Source: Lichenicola sp965198655
Lineage (GTDB): Bacteria > Pseudomonadota > Alphaproteobacteria > Acetobacterales > Acetobacteraceae
DNA: 64,000 nucleotides
Reading direction: 5' to 3'
Assembly (NCBI GenBank): GCA_965198655.1
Contig: OZ240668.1
Location: forward strand, 372,001-436,000
Of the stretch, positions 36,201 through 43,740 are shown piece by piece. Each line of letters starts with the position of its first letter. Position 1 is the stretch's first letter. The notes beneath the pieces were generated by a model. That model was not told the origin of the DNA and did no database searches. It saw only the letters and a program-made list of their open reading frames with translations. A program made the translations under genes and the position numbers.

Positions 36201-37938
36201 GCATTCCTTCCTGCACGTGTCCTCCTGCTTCCCGCGCAAGGGGGTGGACGTGCTGCTCCGCGCCTGGGCGCGCGCGTTTCGCGTCGGCGACCCGGTGCGC
36301 CTCCTGATCAAGGGCTTCCCCAACCCGCACAACACGGTGGCAGCCGACCTCGCAGCACTCCAGGCGTCAAACCCGGACCTGGCCCCGGTCGAGCTGATCG
36401 ACCGCGACCTCGACCCGGACGCGCTGCTCGCCTTGTATGCGGGAGCCGACACCGCGGTGCTGCCGACCCGCGGCGAGGGCTACAACCTGCCCGCCGCCGA
36501 GGCGCTGGCCGCCGGTCTGCCCCTGATCGTCACCGGCGGCGGCGGCCACATGGATTTCTGCGCAGGGCCCGAGGGCGCGCTGCCGGGGGTCCGGCTGCTC
36601 CGCACCCGCGCGTCGCCGTCGGGGAGCCATTTCGCGGTGGCGCACGCCTCCTGGCTGGAGCCGGACGAGGACGACCTGGTGGCGGCGCTGCGTGACGCCG
36701 CGGTGGCCGCGGACCGGCCGATGCCGTCGCCGCCGGCGGTCCTGTCGCCGGACGCCCTGGCTCGCGCCTACGCATGCCTGGCGACCGACCTGCTGCTGGC
36801 GCCGCCGCCGGCGCCGCTGCGGGTGAGCTGGATCTCGAGCTGGAACCTGCGCTGCGGCATTGCCGAGTATTCCCGCCACCTGATCGGCGCCATGGACGCG
36901 GACGCGGTCCGGATCCGCGTGCTGTGCGACCGACGGACGCAGATCGGCGAGTCGGACGGCGCCGTGTTCTGGCCCTGCTGGCAGCTCGGCGATCCGCGCA
37001 CGGTGGAGCCGCTCGCGGCGGTGCTGGCCGCCGACGACGCGGACGCGGTGGTGATCCAGCACCAGCCCGGCCTGCTGCCGTTCCGCGACCTCGCCAGGCT
37101 GGTGTCGCATCCCGTGCTCGGCGATCGCGTGGTCGTCGTCACGCTCCACAACACGCGCGACCTGCTCGACCTGTCGGGAGCGGACCGCATCGCGGTGACG
37201 GGAGCGCTGGCGCGGGTCGACCGGCTGCTGGTGCACACCCCCGCCGACGTCGAACGCCTGCGCGACCTCGGCCTTGCCCGCAACGTTTCCCTGCTTCCGC
37301 ACGGGGTGGCGCCACCCCTGCCGGTCCGGCCGGCGCGCGTGTTGCGGCCGGACGACGCCGACGGCCCGCTGATCGGCTGCTACGGGTTCTTCCTGCCGGG
37401 CAAGGGCATCGATGTCCTGATCGAGGCCGCGTCGCGACTCCGAGCGCAATGGCCGCACCTGCGGCTGCTCCTGGTGAACGCTGAATACAACTCTCTAGAA
37501 TCGCGGGACGAGATGCGCCGGTGCCGACAGTTGGCGGAAGCCCTCGGCCTTGCCGACCGGATCGAGTTCCGCACCGCCTTCCTGCCGCAGACACAGGCCC
37601 TGGACATGCTGACGGCCTGCGACATCCTGGCCCTGCCGTATCAACCGTCCAGGGAGGCGGCGAGCGGCGCAGTGCGCGGCGCGCTGATCACGGGAGTGCC
37701 GGTCGCGGTTACGCCAATTGCCCTGTTCGAAGAACTGGGCGAGGCGGTCCATCGCTGCGACGGGATCGATGCGGACGACCTGGCGGCTGGACTCGACCGC
37801 CTGCTCGGTGATCCGGCGCTGCGGCAGCAGGTGCAGGACGCGGCCCAAGCCTGGATTGCGGTGCGGCAATGGCCCGACGCCACACGGCGGCTCCAGGGCA
37901 TGCTGACCGGCCTAGTACGGACGAAGAAGCTGGGCTGA
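33286..37938 (+). CDS. Giant FkbM methyltransferase plus three glycosyltransferase domains
   Basis: A 1550-residue single chain. Residues 1-210 are an FkbM-type methyltransferase (FYIDVGAQHP, IHFLKIDVEGAERAVLEGA). Residues 230-350 form a charged coiled coil with an exact-style 21-residue tandem repeat, then the SRSWRVTAPLR motif and a Pro/Ala linker (380-425). Three GT4-like domains follow: about 430-785 (LFVGRIVEAKGQLALVEAF, SRHEGFGVPLVEAMAH), 800-1165 (FPRKGVDVLLRAW, TRGEGYNLPAAEALAAG) and 1175-1550 (SWNLRCGIAEYSRHL, GYGFFLPGKGIDVLIEA, LPYQPSREAASGAVRGAL). It probably builds and caps a repeating surface glycan in the cytoplasm. No stop or frame break is visible. A strong terminator follows. 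Confidence 0.88.
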   Translation: MTFVSYAQNFEDVLLWRALGTVERGFYIDVGAQHPDVDSVTRAFYDRGWSGVNIEPLQAEAARIRAARPRDVTLQLALGAAPGEAVLHALDGTGLSTLDPAVAAGHAQTRIVREVVVPVRTLAEICRLYAPDDIHFLKIDVEGAERAVLEGADLVSFRPWIILAEATAPASTIPTHAGWEPLLLDAEYRFVWFDGLNRYYVAAERHDALAPAFSTPPNVFDDFLRAADGVLAQRIGAAETELASLRAAVSDAQAGLDAGAARERRAVEHAEHELARLRELLGRQAEEAAQAEHERRELAQALHDARHELQQTHLRLQATEHERHDARHELQQTHLRLQATECRLQAMETSRSWRVTAPLRRAVIRTGLRPDAAAPVAAPPVPAPSPDPVPAPPPHLPVPGTEADPPAAPGDDLATEPLPILTPPPVLLGAGEGGLLAVHQFHSGSAVGDAITNAMLLTRTLLRAMGYDSEIFVEQPPAALAHLLQPMERLPRHDRYVLIVRHSMGYDRFAQVLDLPAPKILLYHNITPSALLARHLHLAHYARLGREQLGAFRGRVRAALADSEYNALELRRLGLSPVRACTLLFDTAALRARAAAAAGTRAADAPFTVLFVGRIVEAKGQLALVEAFAAFRAQLGAPSRLVLVGRDEGAADPYAAALRRRIDVLGLDQDVVLAGAVPDDTLDRWYASADLYVSLSRHEGFGVPLVEAMAHRVPVLAWPGGAVPYTLAGAGRLLDSLHPDAVAAAMLSLARDPAAADRQRARQDAALDRFALDRQRDVLRDALLRAGAEPPNDRDTPTLLDDNLRYTVSGHVNGSYSLAAINRELALQLEQARPGRVRLRPVEGGDTLDLSGVPPEQRDSVTALVHREPHPTGPELVISQHYPVHVPSRPGDVPVAMLFWEESLLPAETIALLGRHFRAVVAPTAFVRDVLLDSGLSIPVRVIPPALRLDCFAGLRAARTARPARDVHCFLPHSFLHVSSCFPRKGVDVLLRAWARAFRVGDPVRLLIKGFPNPHNTVAADLAALQASNPDLAPVELIDRDLDPDALLALYAGADTAVLPTRGEGYNLPAAEALAAGLPLIVTGGGGHMDFCAGPEGALPGVRLLRTRASPSGSHFAVAHASWLEPDEDDLVAALRDAAVAADRPMPSPPAVLSPDALARAYACLATDLLLAPPPAPLRVSWISSWNLRCGIAEYSRHLIGAMDADAVRIRVLCDRRTQIGESDGAVFWPCWQLGDPRTVEPLAAVLAADDADAVVIQHQPGLLPFRDLARLVSHPVLGDRVVVVTLHNTRDLLDLSGADRIAVTGALARVDRLLVHTPADVERLRDLGLARNVSLLPHGVAPPLPVRPARVLRPDDADGPLIGCYGFFLPGKGIDVLIEAASRLRAQWPHLRLLLVNAEYNSLESRDEMRRCRQLAEALGLADRIEFRTAFLPQTQALDMLTACDILALPYQPSREAASGAVRGALITGVPVAVTPIALFEELGEAVHRCDGIDADDLAAGLDRLLGDPALRQQVQDAAQAWIAVRQWPDATRRLQGMLTGLVRTKKLG
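34192..34317 (+). repeat. 63-bp tandem direct repeat inside the coiled coil of the giant glycan protein
   Basis: Two adjacent 63-base units encode 21 residues each, HDARHELQQTHLRLQATE plus three. They differ by a few silent changes and in the last three codons. The change keeps frame and coil phase (21 residues = three heptads), so it lengthens the coil without disrupting it. Confidence 0.85.
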
Positions 37939-37991
37939 CACCTGGCAGCGATCCGTAAACCCGACAGGTCTCGCGGATCCCGGATCGGAAA

Positions 37992-38018
37992 CGTCCGTCG
38001 GCAGCATACCGACGGACG
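37992..38018. terminator. Strong bidirectional terminator
   Basis: A perfect 10-bp stem, CGTCCGTCGG / CCGACGGACG, with a 7-base loop. It is followed on the plus strand by CCTGTTTGTCT and on the minus strand by TTTCC. It sits between the convergent giant glycan gene and the first ferritin-like gene, so it can serve both. Confidence 0.7.
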
Positions 38019-38032
38019 CCTGTTTGTCTGGA

Positions 38033-38977
38033 TCAGACGGTCTTGATGGTGCCGTTCACGCCGCTCGGGAAGAACAGACCGCTTGCGGTGCCGGGTGTGC
38101 TGTTGCCGTAGGCGATCGAGAGCACCTGGCTGGTGGTGCGGCGATACGCTTGGCCGGCGAAGTCGGTGTTGGTGAAGTTGAACGGGTTGGAGTTGTAGTC
38201 CGTACCGTGGTCGCCGACACCCGACAGCGTCTGCCGAAGCGCGGAGATCGCGTTGGTCGCATCACCGGCGCCGACGCCAGCCAGGTAGGCGCGGATCAGC
38301 CCGGCCTGGTAGCTTTCCGCGCCCAGCAGGCTAGCCGCGTAGGCGAGATTGGTCGGGTCGGTCAGCAGGGCCGCGGCGCCCGTAAGCGCCGTGACGCAGA
38401 CATCCTCGAGCACATAGGCGCCGAGCAGGAAGTTGATCTCGCTCGAATATGGGTCGAACGAGCCGCCCGCGGGAACCAGGCCCGCCGCGGCCGCTAGCAC
38501 GCTCCAGGAGTCGGCGAGGTCGATCGACGGCTCGGCGATGGCGGCGCTGCCGAGTACCTCGCGGATGACCTGCACGTGGCCAAGCTCGTCGTTGGCGAGC
38601 TGCTGCGCGTAGTAGCCGACCGCTTCCGTCTGAAACGGGACGGGCGACCCGCCGGTCACGCTTCCTTGGATGCCGGTGCCGGTCAGCCCCGCCGCGCCCA
38701 CATAGGTGCCGAGGCCGTTTCCGGTCGTCGCGCGCAGGTAGTACTCAGCGCCAAGATACTCGAAGTTCAGCGCGAAGTTGAAGATATCGACGTCGGTCAC
38801 GGTTGCAGCGCTGGCAGTCCTGCTGCCGAACAGGCCTGCCGCCGCGAGGCCGGCGAGGCCGAAGCCGGCGCGACGCATCACCACACGTCGGCCGTTGGTG
38901 GCGTTCTCTTCCGGGACCCTGTTCGCGCCAAGCTCCGGGCTTGCGCTGGTCTCGGACTGGCTGGTGGTGTCGAGCAT
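38033..38977 (-). CDS. Tat-exported ferritin-like domain protein (copy A)
   Basis: A 314-residue protein. A long N-terminal region carries a twin-arginine-type signal (RRVVMRRAGFGLAGLAAAGLFG, ending TASA). The mature part is a ferritin-like four-helix bundle of the desiccation-related (PCC13-62-like) family: FALNFEYLGAEYYLRAT, ANDELGHVQVIREVLG, INFLLGAYVLEDVCVTAL and LLGAESYQAGLIRAYL supply Glu/His residues at diiron-like positions. The C-terminus has FFPSGVNG. These proteins are exported and of uncertain function, linked to stress or desiccation in some lineages. An AGGAG site precedes the ATG. It is a close paralogue of the next gene. Confidence 0.8.
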   Translation of the reverse strand: MLDTTSQSETSASPELGANRVPEENATNGRRVVMRRAGFGLAGLAAAGLFGSRTASAATVTDVDIFNFALNFEYLGAEYYLRATTGNGLGTYVGAAGLTGTGIQGSVTGGSPVPFQTEAVGYYAQQLANDELGHVQVIREVLGSAAIAEPSIDLADSWSVLAAAAGLVPAGGSFDPYSSEINFLLGAYVLEDVCVTALTGAAALLTDPTNLAYAASLLGAESYQAGLIRAYLAGVGAGDATNAISALRQTLSGVGDHGTDYNSNPFNFTNTDFAGQAYRRTTSQVLSIAYGNSTPGTASGLFFPSGVNGTIKTV

Positions 38978-39075
38978 GGAATGATCTCCTGCGGAGAAGG
39001 CGTGCCGCGACCTGTTGACGGTCTCGGCGCCGTTCCGCGCGTGCCTGGACGTGTTGAAGGGGCTGGACCGGTCGA

Positions 39076-39984
39076 TCAGGTGGCGGTGCTGTTGAACAGG
39101 CCGTTCACCCCTTTGGGAAAGAACAGGCCGGCTGTCGGCGATGCGCCGCCATAGACGATGTTCAGCACCTGCTGCGTCGTGCGGCGATAGGTCTGCCCGT
39201 TGTAGTCGACGTTGGTGAAATAGTACGGGTTGCCAGTGATGGCAGTGCCGTTGTCCGGCACGCCACCCAGCTTGGCGCGCAATGCGGAGATGGCGTTGGT
39301 GGCGTTGCCCGCGCCGACCTGCGACAGGTAGCCGCGGATCGCGCCCGCATGGTATCCCTCGACGGCGAGGACGCTTGCGGCGTAGCTGAGATTGCCCTTG
39401 TCGGTGAGCAGGTTGGCTGCCCCAGCATAGGCGGTCACGCCGACATCCTCAAAGATGTAGGCGCCGAGCAGGAAGCTGATCTCGTCCGCGAACGGGTTGA
39501 AGGTATCGTTCGGGCCAACCAGCCCGGCGGCCTGGGCCAGGGTCGTGAAGCTGGCCGCGAAGTCGATCGTCGGCTCCGCGATCGCGCTCGCGCCGAGCGC
39601 GGTCTGTAGGAAGCGGACATGGGATAGCTCATCGTTGGCGATCCGCAAGGCGTAGTAGGCGAGGGCCGGGTTCTGGAACGGAACCAGGGAGCCGCCGGTG
39701 ACGGTGCCCGGTGTGCCGACGCCGGTGAGGCCGGTATAGGCACCGAGCGGCTGGCCGGTTGCGGCCCGCAGGTAGTACTCCGCTTCCAGGTATTCTAGGT
39801 TCAACGCGAAGTTGAGGATGTCGGCATCGGTATAGGTCGCTGCGGAGGCGGAGGTGCTCGTCGCGATGCTCGCGCCGCCCAGGGCGCCGAGTGCCACCGC
39901 ACCAGCCCCAACGCCCTTCATCAGGCGGCGGCGGCCGAGGGCGGGGCCCTCAGGCATCACGTGACTCGTCTCAAGTCCGGCCAT
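39076..39984 (-). CDS. Tat-exported ferritin-like domain protein (copy B)
   Basis: A 302-residue paralogue of the preceding gene. The signal is RRRLMKGVGAGAVALGALGG..., ending SASA. The same bundle helices are present (FALNLEYLEAEYYLRA, ANDELSHVRFLQTALG, ISFLLGAYIFEDVGVTAY, AVEGYHAGAIRGYL) with FFPKGVNG near the end. I prefer ATG 39984 because AGGA lies at a suitable distance; ATG 40002 would add six residues. Conservation of the Glu/His positions in both copies suggests that metal binding or the fold is under selection (inference). The promoter probably lies in the AT-richer gap up to 40255. Confidence 0.8.
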   Translation of the reverse strand: MAGLETSHVMPEGPALGRRRLMKGVGAGAVALGALGGASIATSTSASAATYTDADILNFALNLEYLEAEYYLRAATGQPLGAYTGLTGVGTPGTVTGGSLVPFQNPALAYYALRIANDELSHVRFLQTALGASAIAEPTIDFAASFTTLAQAAGLVGPNDTFNPFADEISFLLGAYIFEDVGVTAYAGAANLLTDKGNLSYAASVLAVEGYHAGAIRGYLSQVGAGNATNAISALRAKLGGVPDNGTAITGNPYYFTNVDYNGQTYRRTTQQVLNIVYGGASPTAGLFFPKGVNGLFNSTAT

Positions 39985-40255
39985 TTGAACGTTCCTGTCC
40001 ATAGGTGACGCCCGCCATGTTGCCGAGGCCACAGGCAGGCGGATGACGTCGTGCGCCATACAGTTAACGATACAAGCGATGTGCATCGGTGGATGCAGGG
40101 CACTGTTAAAATTTCCGCAACGATGACATAAACTAGCCGTGAGTAAGCTTTTGCAATCCACCGTTGCCACCAGGCTTGGGGTCCTCCGCCTGCCCGACGA
40201 CGAGCCTCGGGGATCGCTGGCTGTTGGTGAGGCCGGAATAGGAAGGGATCCGGCG

Positions 40256-41551
40256 ATGAACGAGGTGATCCTGACCGGCCTTCCCGAACCAGTCGCGTCG
40301 GACGGGCCGGGGCGACGGCCGGGTGTCATGCGCCGTCCATCGCCTGCGATCGACAAGATCGTCTTCGCCAACCAGCTTCGCGGCCTGTGCGTCCTGGCCG
40401 TGATGCTGGTCCACTACGCCGTTGTTGCCCAGTTCATGCGCGGCACCGTCGCCTGGGTGGTCGCGGCGCCGCCGCTGGACACGCCGCCAAATCCCATCGG
40501 GATGTGGGTCTATCCACCTTGGCTCGACCTGGGCAAGTTCGGAGTCGGCGCCTTCTTCCTGATCAGCGGCTTCGTCATCCCGTTCTCGCTGCGTCGCTCC
40601 GGGATGGGCAGCTTCCTGCTGGCGCGCGCTCTGCGCATCTACCCGACTTTCTGGATGGCGCTGCTGCTCGAGGGCTGCGCCATCGCCGCCAGCGGCCGCT
40701 ACTGGCATCGCCCGCCCGCCTTCGGCATCGACGCCTACCTGGTCAACGGCCTGCTGTTCGCGACCCTGCTGGGTCACCTCACCGTGGACTGGGTGAGCTG
40801 GACCCTGTCGATCGAGGTGAGCTTCTACCTCCTCGCGACCCTGCTGCGGCCGGCGCTGCTGTCGTTCCGCGTCTGGCCGCTCGTCGCGTTCGCCGCCGTT
40901 GCCCTGGTGGTGAACGTCCTGCAGGGAGGCTCCGTGATCCAGCTTCCGATGCCGCTGGTGAGCGGGCTGATGTATGTCGGCTACATCCTCATCGGCACGC
41001 TGTTCCATTACCGCTACCAGGGGGCTATCTCCCGTCGTCGGCTGGCGGCCGGCGTGCTGGGACTAGGCGTTATCTTCTTCGCCAGCTATGCGCTCGGCCC
41101 GACCGCCGGCGACTTCCGCTCACTTCATACGACCAGTTTCGGGCTTGCGATCCTGGTATTCGCGTGCTGCTACCGGATGCGCGGCCGGTTCCGGCCGAAC
41201 CGGGTTCTCGACGGCTTGGCCGCCGTCAGCTACCCGCTCTACCTGATCCACTCCGCCTTCGGCTTCACGGTCCTTAGCTTCCTGGTCATGGCGTGGCACC
41301 TGCCGTTCCCGGTTGCAGCCCTGCTTGCGGTGGCGGTGGCCGGCGCTGCGGCGGCGGCATTGCACGTCGGCATCGAGCGTCCCTCCATCGGCCTTGGTCA
41401 CCGCCTGCGCAGAAACCTGGAGCCACGCGACCGAGATCCGCTCGCGGTCCAGCCTTCCGGCCTACGGGGATACAGGCCGACAACAACGGTTCAGGCGCCG
41501 GCACGTCCTGGTGCCCAACCGTGGAATCCGCTATCTGGGCCCGGAACCTGA
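40256..41551 (+). CDS. Acyltransferase 3 family membrane protein
   Basis: A 431-residue multi-spanning membrane acyltransferase (OafA/NodX-like) that would O-acylate a surface sugar. It opens after about 30 residues with NQLRGLCVLAVMLVHYAVV, the family's R/H motif in the first helix. It continues with GKFGVGAFFLISGFVIPFS, LLARALRIYPTFWMALLL and WTLSIEVSFYLLATLL; about ten helices are visible. The C-terminal 40 residues are polar and Pro-rich. The ATG at 40256 was chosen because AGGAAGGGA precedes it. Its TGA is immediately followed by the ATG of the methyltransferase gene (TGAATG), so the two are translationally linked. Confidence 0.88.
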   Translation: MNEVILTGLPEPVASDGPGRRPGVMRRPSPAIDKIVFANQLRGLCVLAVMLVHYAVVAQFMRGTVAWVVAAPPLDTPPNPIGMWVYPPWLDLGKFGVGAFFLISGFVIPFSLRRSGMGSFLLARALRIYPTFWMALLLEGCAIAASGRYWHRPPAFGIDAYLVNGLLFATLLGHLTVDWVSWTLSIEVSFYLLATLLRPALLSFRVWPLVAFAAVALVVNVLQGGSVIQLPMPLVSGLMYVGYILIGTLFHYRYQGAISRRRLAAGVLGLGVIFFASYALGPTAGDFRSLHTTSFGLAILVFACCYRMRGRFRPNRVLDGLAAVSYPLYLIHSAFGFTVLSFLVMAWHLPFPVAALLAVAVAGAAAAALHVGIERPSIGLGHRLRRNLEPRDRDPLAVQPSGLRGYRPTTTVQAPARPGAQPWNPLSGPGT

Positions 41552-42565
41552 ATGACGGACATGGATATTCCCGGCAGCGCCTCATCGGAAGGGTTAGCAT
41601 CCGTCGGTCTGTTTTCCTCCCTTGCCAGCTATCTCGAACTTGGGATCGGGACGGTCGAAGGATGGTTGTCGCCGACCACCGCGTCCATCCTGGCGCAGCT
41701 GCTGGTCGAGCAGGTGCGTGCCGGCCTGCGCGGCGACGTGTGCGAGATCGGCGTGCATCATGGCCGGCTGTTCATGGTGCTTGCCAACGCCCTGGCGCCC
41801 GGCGAGCAGGCGGTCGCGGTGGACGTGTTCGGCGACCAGGAGAAGAATGTCGACCGATCGGGGCAGGGCGACCGCGCCGTCTTCGAGCGGAACCTGAGCC
41901 GCTACGCGCCCGCCGCAACCGTCGAGATCGTGCAGGAGTCCAGCCTCGACCTGGAGCGGCTCGGCTTCCTGTCGCACCGATTCCGCTTCATCTCGATCGA
42001 TGGGGGCCACACCGGATCCACGGTGGCCAGCGACCTGCGGCTGGCGGAGTACACCTTGCTCGGCAGCGGCATCGTGGCCTTGGACGACATCCTGAGCAGC
42101 CACTGGACCGGCGTGCTGACCGGGCTCGCTTCCTATGTGGGTGCGGGCGGAACGCTGGTGCCGTTCGCGCTGGTACCAAACAAGCTGCTGCTGACGACCG
42201 ATCAGGCTGCGGCAGGCCTCGGCAGGATGCTGCTGCGGCGCTTGTTTCCGCTGGCGCTGGCCAAGCCAGACCTGGAGTTCCTCAACGGCACGGTGGACAG
42301 CTACGACGACCATCCACACTACGATCGCGAGAACTGCGGCAACCTGCACGGTGCCCTCGACGCGCTACGAGGCGAGCGGGACGCGCTCGCGTCGCAGCTC
42401 GACCAGGTTAGCGAGGAGGCCGCTCGCTTGCGACGCGCGCACGACGCGCTGGCGAGCCGGCTAGCCGCGGCCGAGGCGCACGCCGCCAGGCTGCAGGCGA
42501 GCACGTCGTGGCGCGTCACCGAGCCGCTCCGCAACATCGTCAGCCTAGCCAGGAGCAAGGGCTGA
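41552..42565 (+). CDS. Class I methyltransferase with C-terminal coiled coil
   Basis: A 337-residue protein. Residues 40-230 are a SAM-methyltransferase-like fold (GDVCEIGVHHGRLFMVLANAL, AVAVDVFGDQEKN, FRFISIDGGHTGSTVASDLRLAEYTLLGSGIVALDD), as found in glycan or cephalosporin-hydroxylase-type enzymes. Residues 260-315 form a coiled coil (GERDALASQLDQVSEEAARLRR...), followed by STSWRVTEPLRNIV. That last motif also occurs in the giant glycan protein (SRSWRVTAPLR), suggesting that both enzymes dock on one scaffold or membrane site (inference). It abuts the acyltransferase gene. The substrate is unknown. Confidence 0.82.
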   Translation: MTDMDIPGSASSEGLASVGLFSSLASYLELGIGTVEGWLSPTTASILAQLLVEQVRAGLRGDVCEIGVHHGRLFMVLANALAPGEQAVAVDVFGDQEKNVDRSGQGDRAVFERNLSRYAPAATVEIVQESSLDLERLGFLSHRFRFISIDGGHTGSTVASDLRLAEYTLLGSGIVALDDILSSHWTGVLTGLASYVGAGGTLVPFALVPNKLLLTTDQAAAGLGRMLLRRLFPLALAKPDLEFLNGTVDSYDDHPHYDRENCGNLHGALDALRGERDALASQLDQVSEEAARLRRAHDALASRLAAAEAHAARLQASTSWRVTEPLRNIVSLARSKG

Positions 42566-42654
42566 GGGCGCTCTGGATGTTGGCGAAGCATTTTTTTGCG
42601 TGAAAGGAGGAAGGCCCGTGAGTCAGGTCCCCACAGACTCGGCACGTCCTGACG

Positions 42655-43152
42655 CTAGCCCCGGTCCCGACGCCGCGCCTCGCGGACCATGCGCCGCTGC
42701 ATCGCCAGGCGCTCCGCCACCGGGCGCTCCCCCGCCATCCGCGTCGCCGTGCCCCCCACGAACAACCGCTGCGCCGACTGCATCACCAGCACCTGGTAGG
42801 CGGCGTTCAACGCCAGCGTGTGCGAATGATAGTTGCCCACCGCCAGCATCAGGTCGCCATGCGCCTCGTCCAGATAGGTGCGCATGATCGCCCCCGCCGC
42901 GGCGACGTTGTAGCAGGGCTCGTCGCGCAGCCGGGCGTAGACGGTGGCGACCCCAGTATGGGTGTAGCGCGCCAGGGCCCCGAGCCAGATCGTGTTGACC
43001 TGCATCACGCCGAGGTCCTGGCTGGCGTTGTTGTTGCGGTGCACCAGTCCCGGGCTGCCGCCTTCCACCGCCTGGATCGCGGGCAGCACGCGCGGCGGCA
43101 GGTGGTAGATCGAGGCCACCAGCCCCATGCAGGCGAGATACGGAACCGGCAT
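42655..43152 (-). CDS. Lytic transglycosylase (SLT domain)
   Basis: A 165-residue lysozyme-like transglycosylase that would cleave the glycan strand of peptidoglycan. The core runs from LPPRVLPAIQAVEGGSPG, which has the catalytic Glu (E30), through NNASQDLGVMQVNTIWL to LAVGNYHSHT, the usual GLMQ/Y-N landmarks. A weak hydrophobic start (MPVPYLACMGLVASIYHL) might act as signal or anchor. Such enzymes often open the wall for secretion machines, which fits its position divergent from gspG. Family members in conjugative systems (VirB1-like) look similar. Confidence 0.82.
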   Translation of the reverse strand: MPVPYLACMGLVASIYHLPPRVLPAIQAVEGGSPGLVHRNNNASQDLGVMQVNTIWLGALARYTHTGVATVYARLRDEPCYNVAAAGAIMRTYLDEAHGDLMLAVGNYHSHTLALNAAYQVLVMQSAQRLFVGGTATRMAGERPVAERLAMQRRMVREARRRDRG

Positions 43153-43271
43153 CAGGGCCTGGCGTCGCGGGTCGTCATGGCGCCGATCCTATCGCAAACG
43201 ACACGGGCGGGAAATCGTCCGATCGAGCGCGATGCGCTAGAACACCCCGCACCACGTTCCAGTGTGAGGCC

Positions 43272-43730
43272 ATGCCGTCGATGTCGAACCGCCTTCTCCG
43301 TTTCTCTCGTTCCAGGCTCCACGCTCCCCAGGACGACGGCTTCACCCTGATCGAGCTGCTGGTGGTGATCGCCATCCTGGGCCTGTTGATCGCCCTGGTG
43401 GCGCCCGCGGTGCTGGGCCAGCTCGGCGGCGCCAAGGTCAAGATCGCGACCCAGTCGATCGAGCGCCTCGGCCAGATCCTGGACCTGTACAAGCTCGACG
43501 TCGGCTCCTATCCCTCCACCGACGACGGGCTGCAGGCGCTGGTCGCCAAGCCGTCCGACGCCGACAACTGGAACGGCCCCTACGTGAAGGGCTCGGTGCC
43601 GGTGGACGCCTGGAACCACCCCTACCTGTATCGCAACCCGTCCAACCGCGACGGCCACGACTACGACCTGTGCTCGGGCGGCCCCAACGGCAACGCCGGC
43701 AACAGCAGCAGCGAGATCTGCAACAAGTAG
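43272..43730 (+). CDS. gspG: Type II secretion major pseudopilin GspG
   Basis: A 152-residue prepilin. The cleavage site is G23/F24 in DDGFTLIELLVVIAILGLLIALVAP, with the conserved Glu at +5. The C-terminal domain has the GspG calcium/loop region (YPSTDDGLQALV, WNGPYVKG, DAWNHPYLYRNPS, YDLCSGGPNGNAGNSSSEICNK), with a probable Cys pair. GspG polymers form the pseudopilus that pushes exoproteins through the outer-membrane secretin. The leader before the cleavage site is rather long (23 residues); ATG 43281 is an alternative start. Ten bases separate it from the prepilin peptidase gene, which would process it. Confidence 0.93.
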   Translation: MPSMSNRLLRFSRSRLHAPQDDGFTLIELLVVIAILGLLIALVAPAVLGQLGGAKVKIATQSIERLGQILDLYKLDVGSYPSTDDGLQALVAKPSDADNWNGPYVKGSVPVDAWNHPYLYRNPSNRDGHDYDLCSGGPNGNAGNSSSEICNK

Positions 43731-43740
43731 CGCGGTCCCG

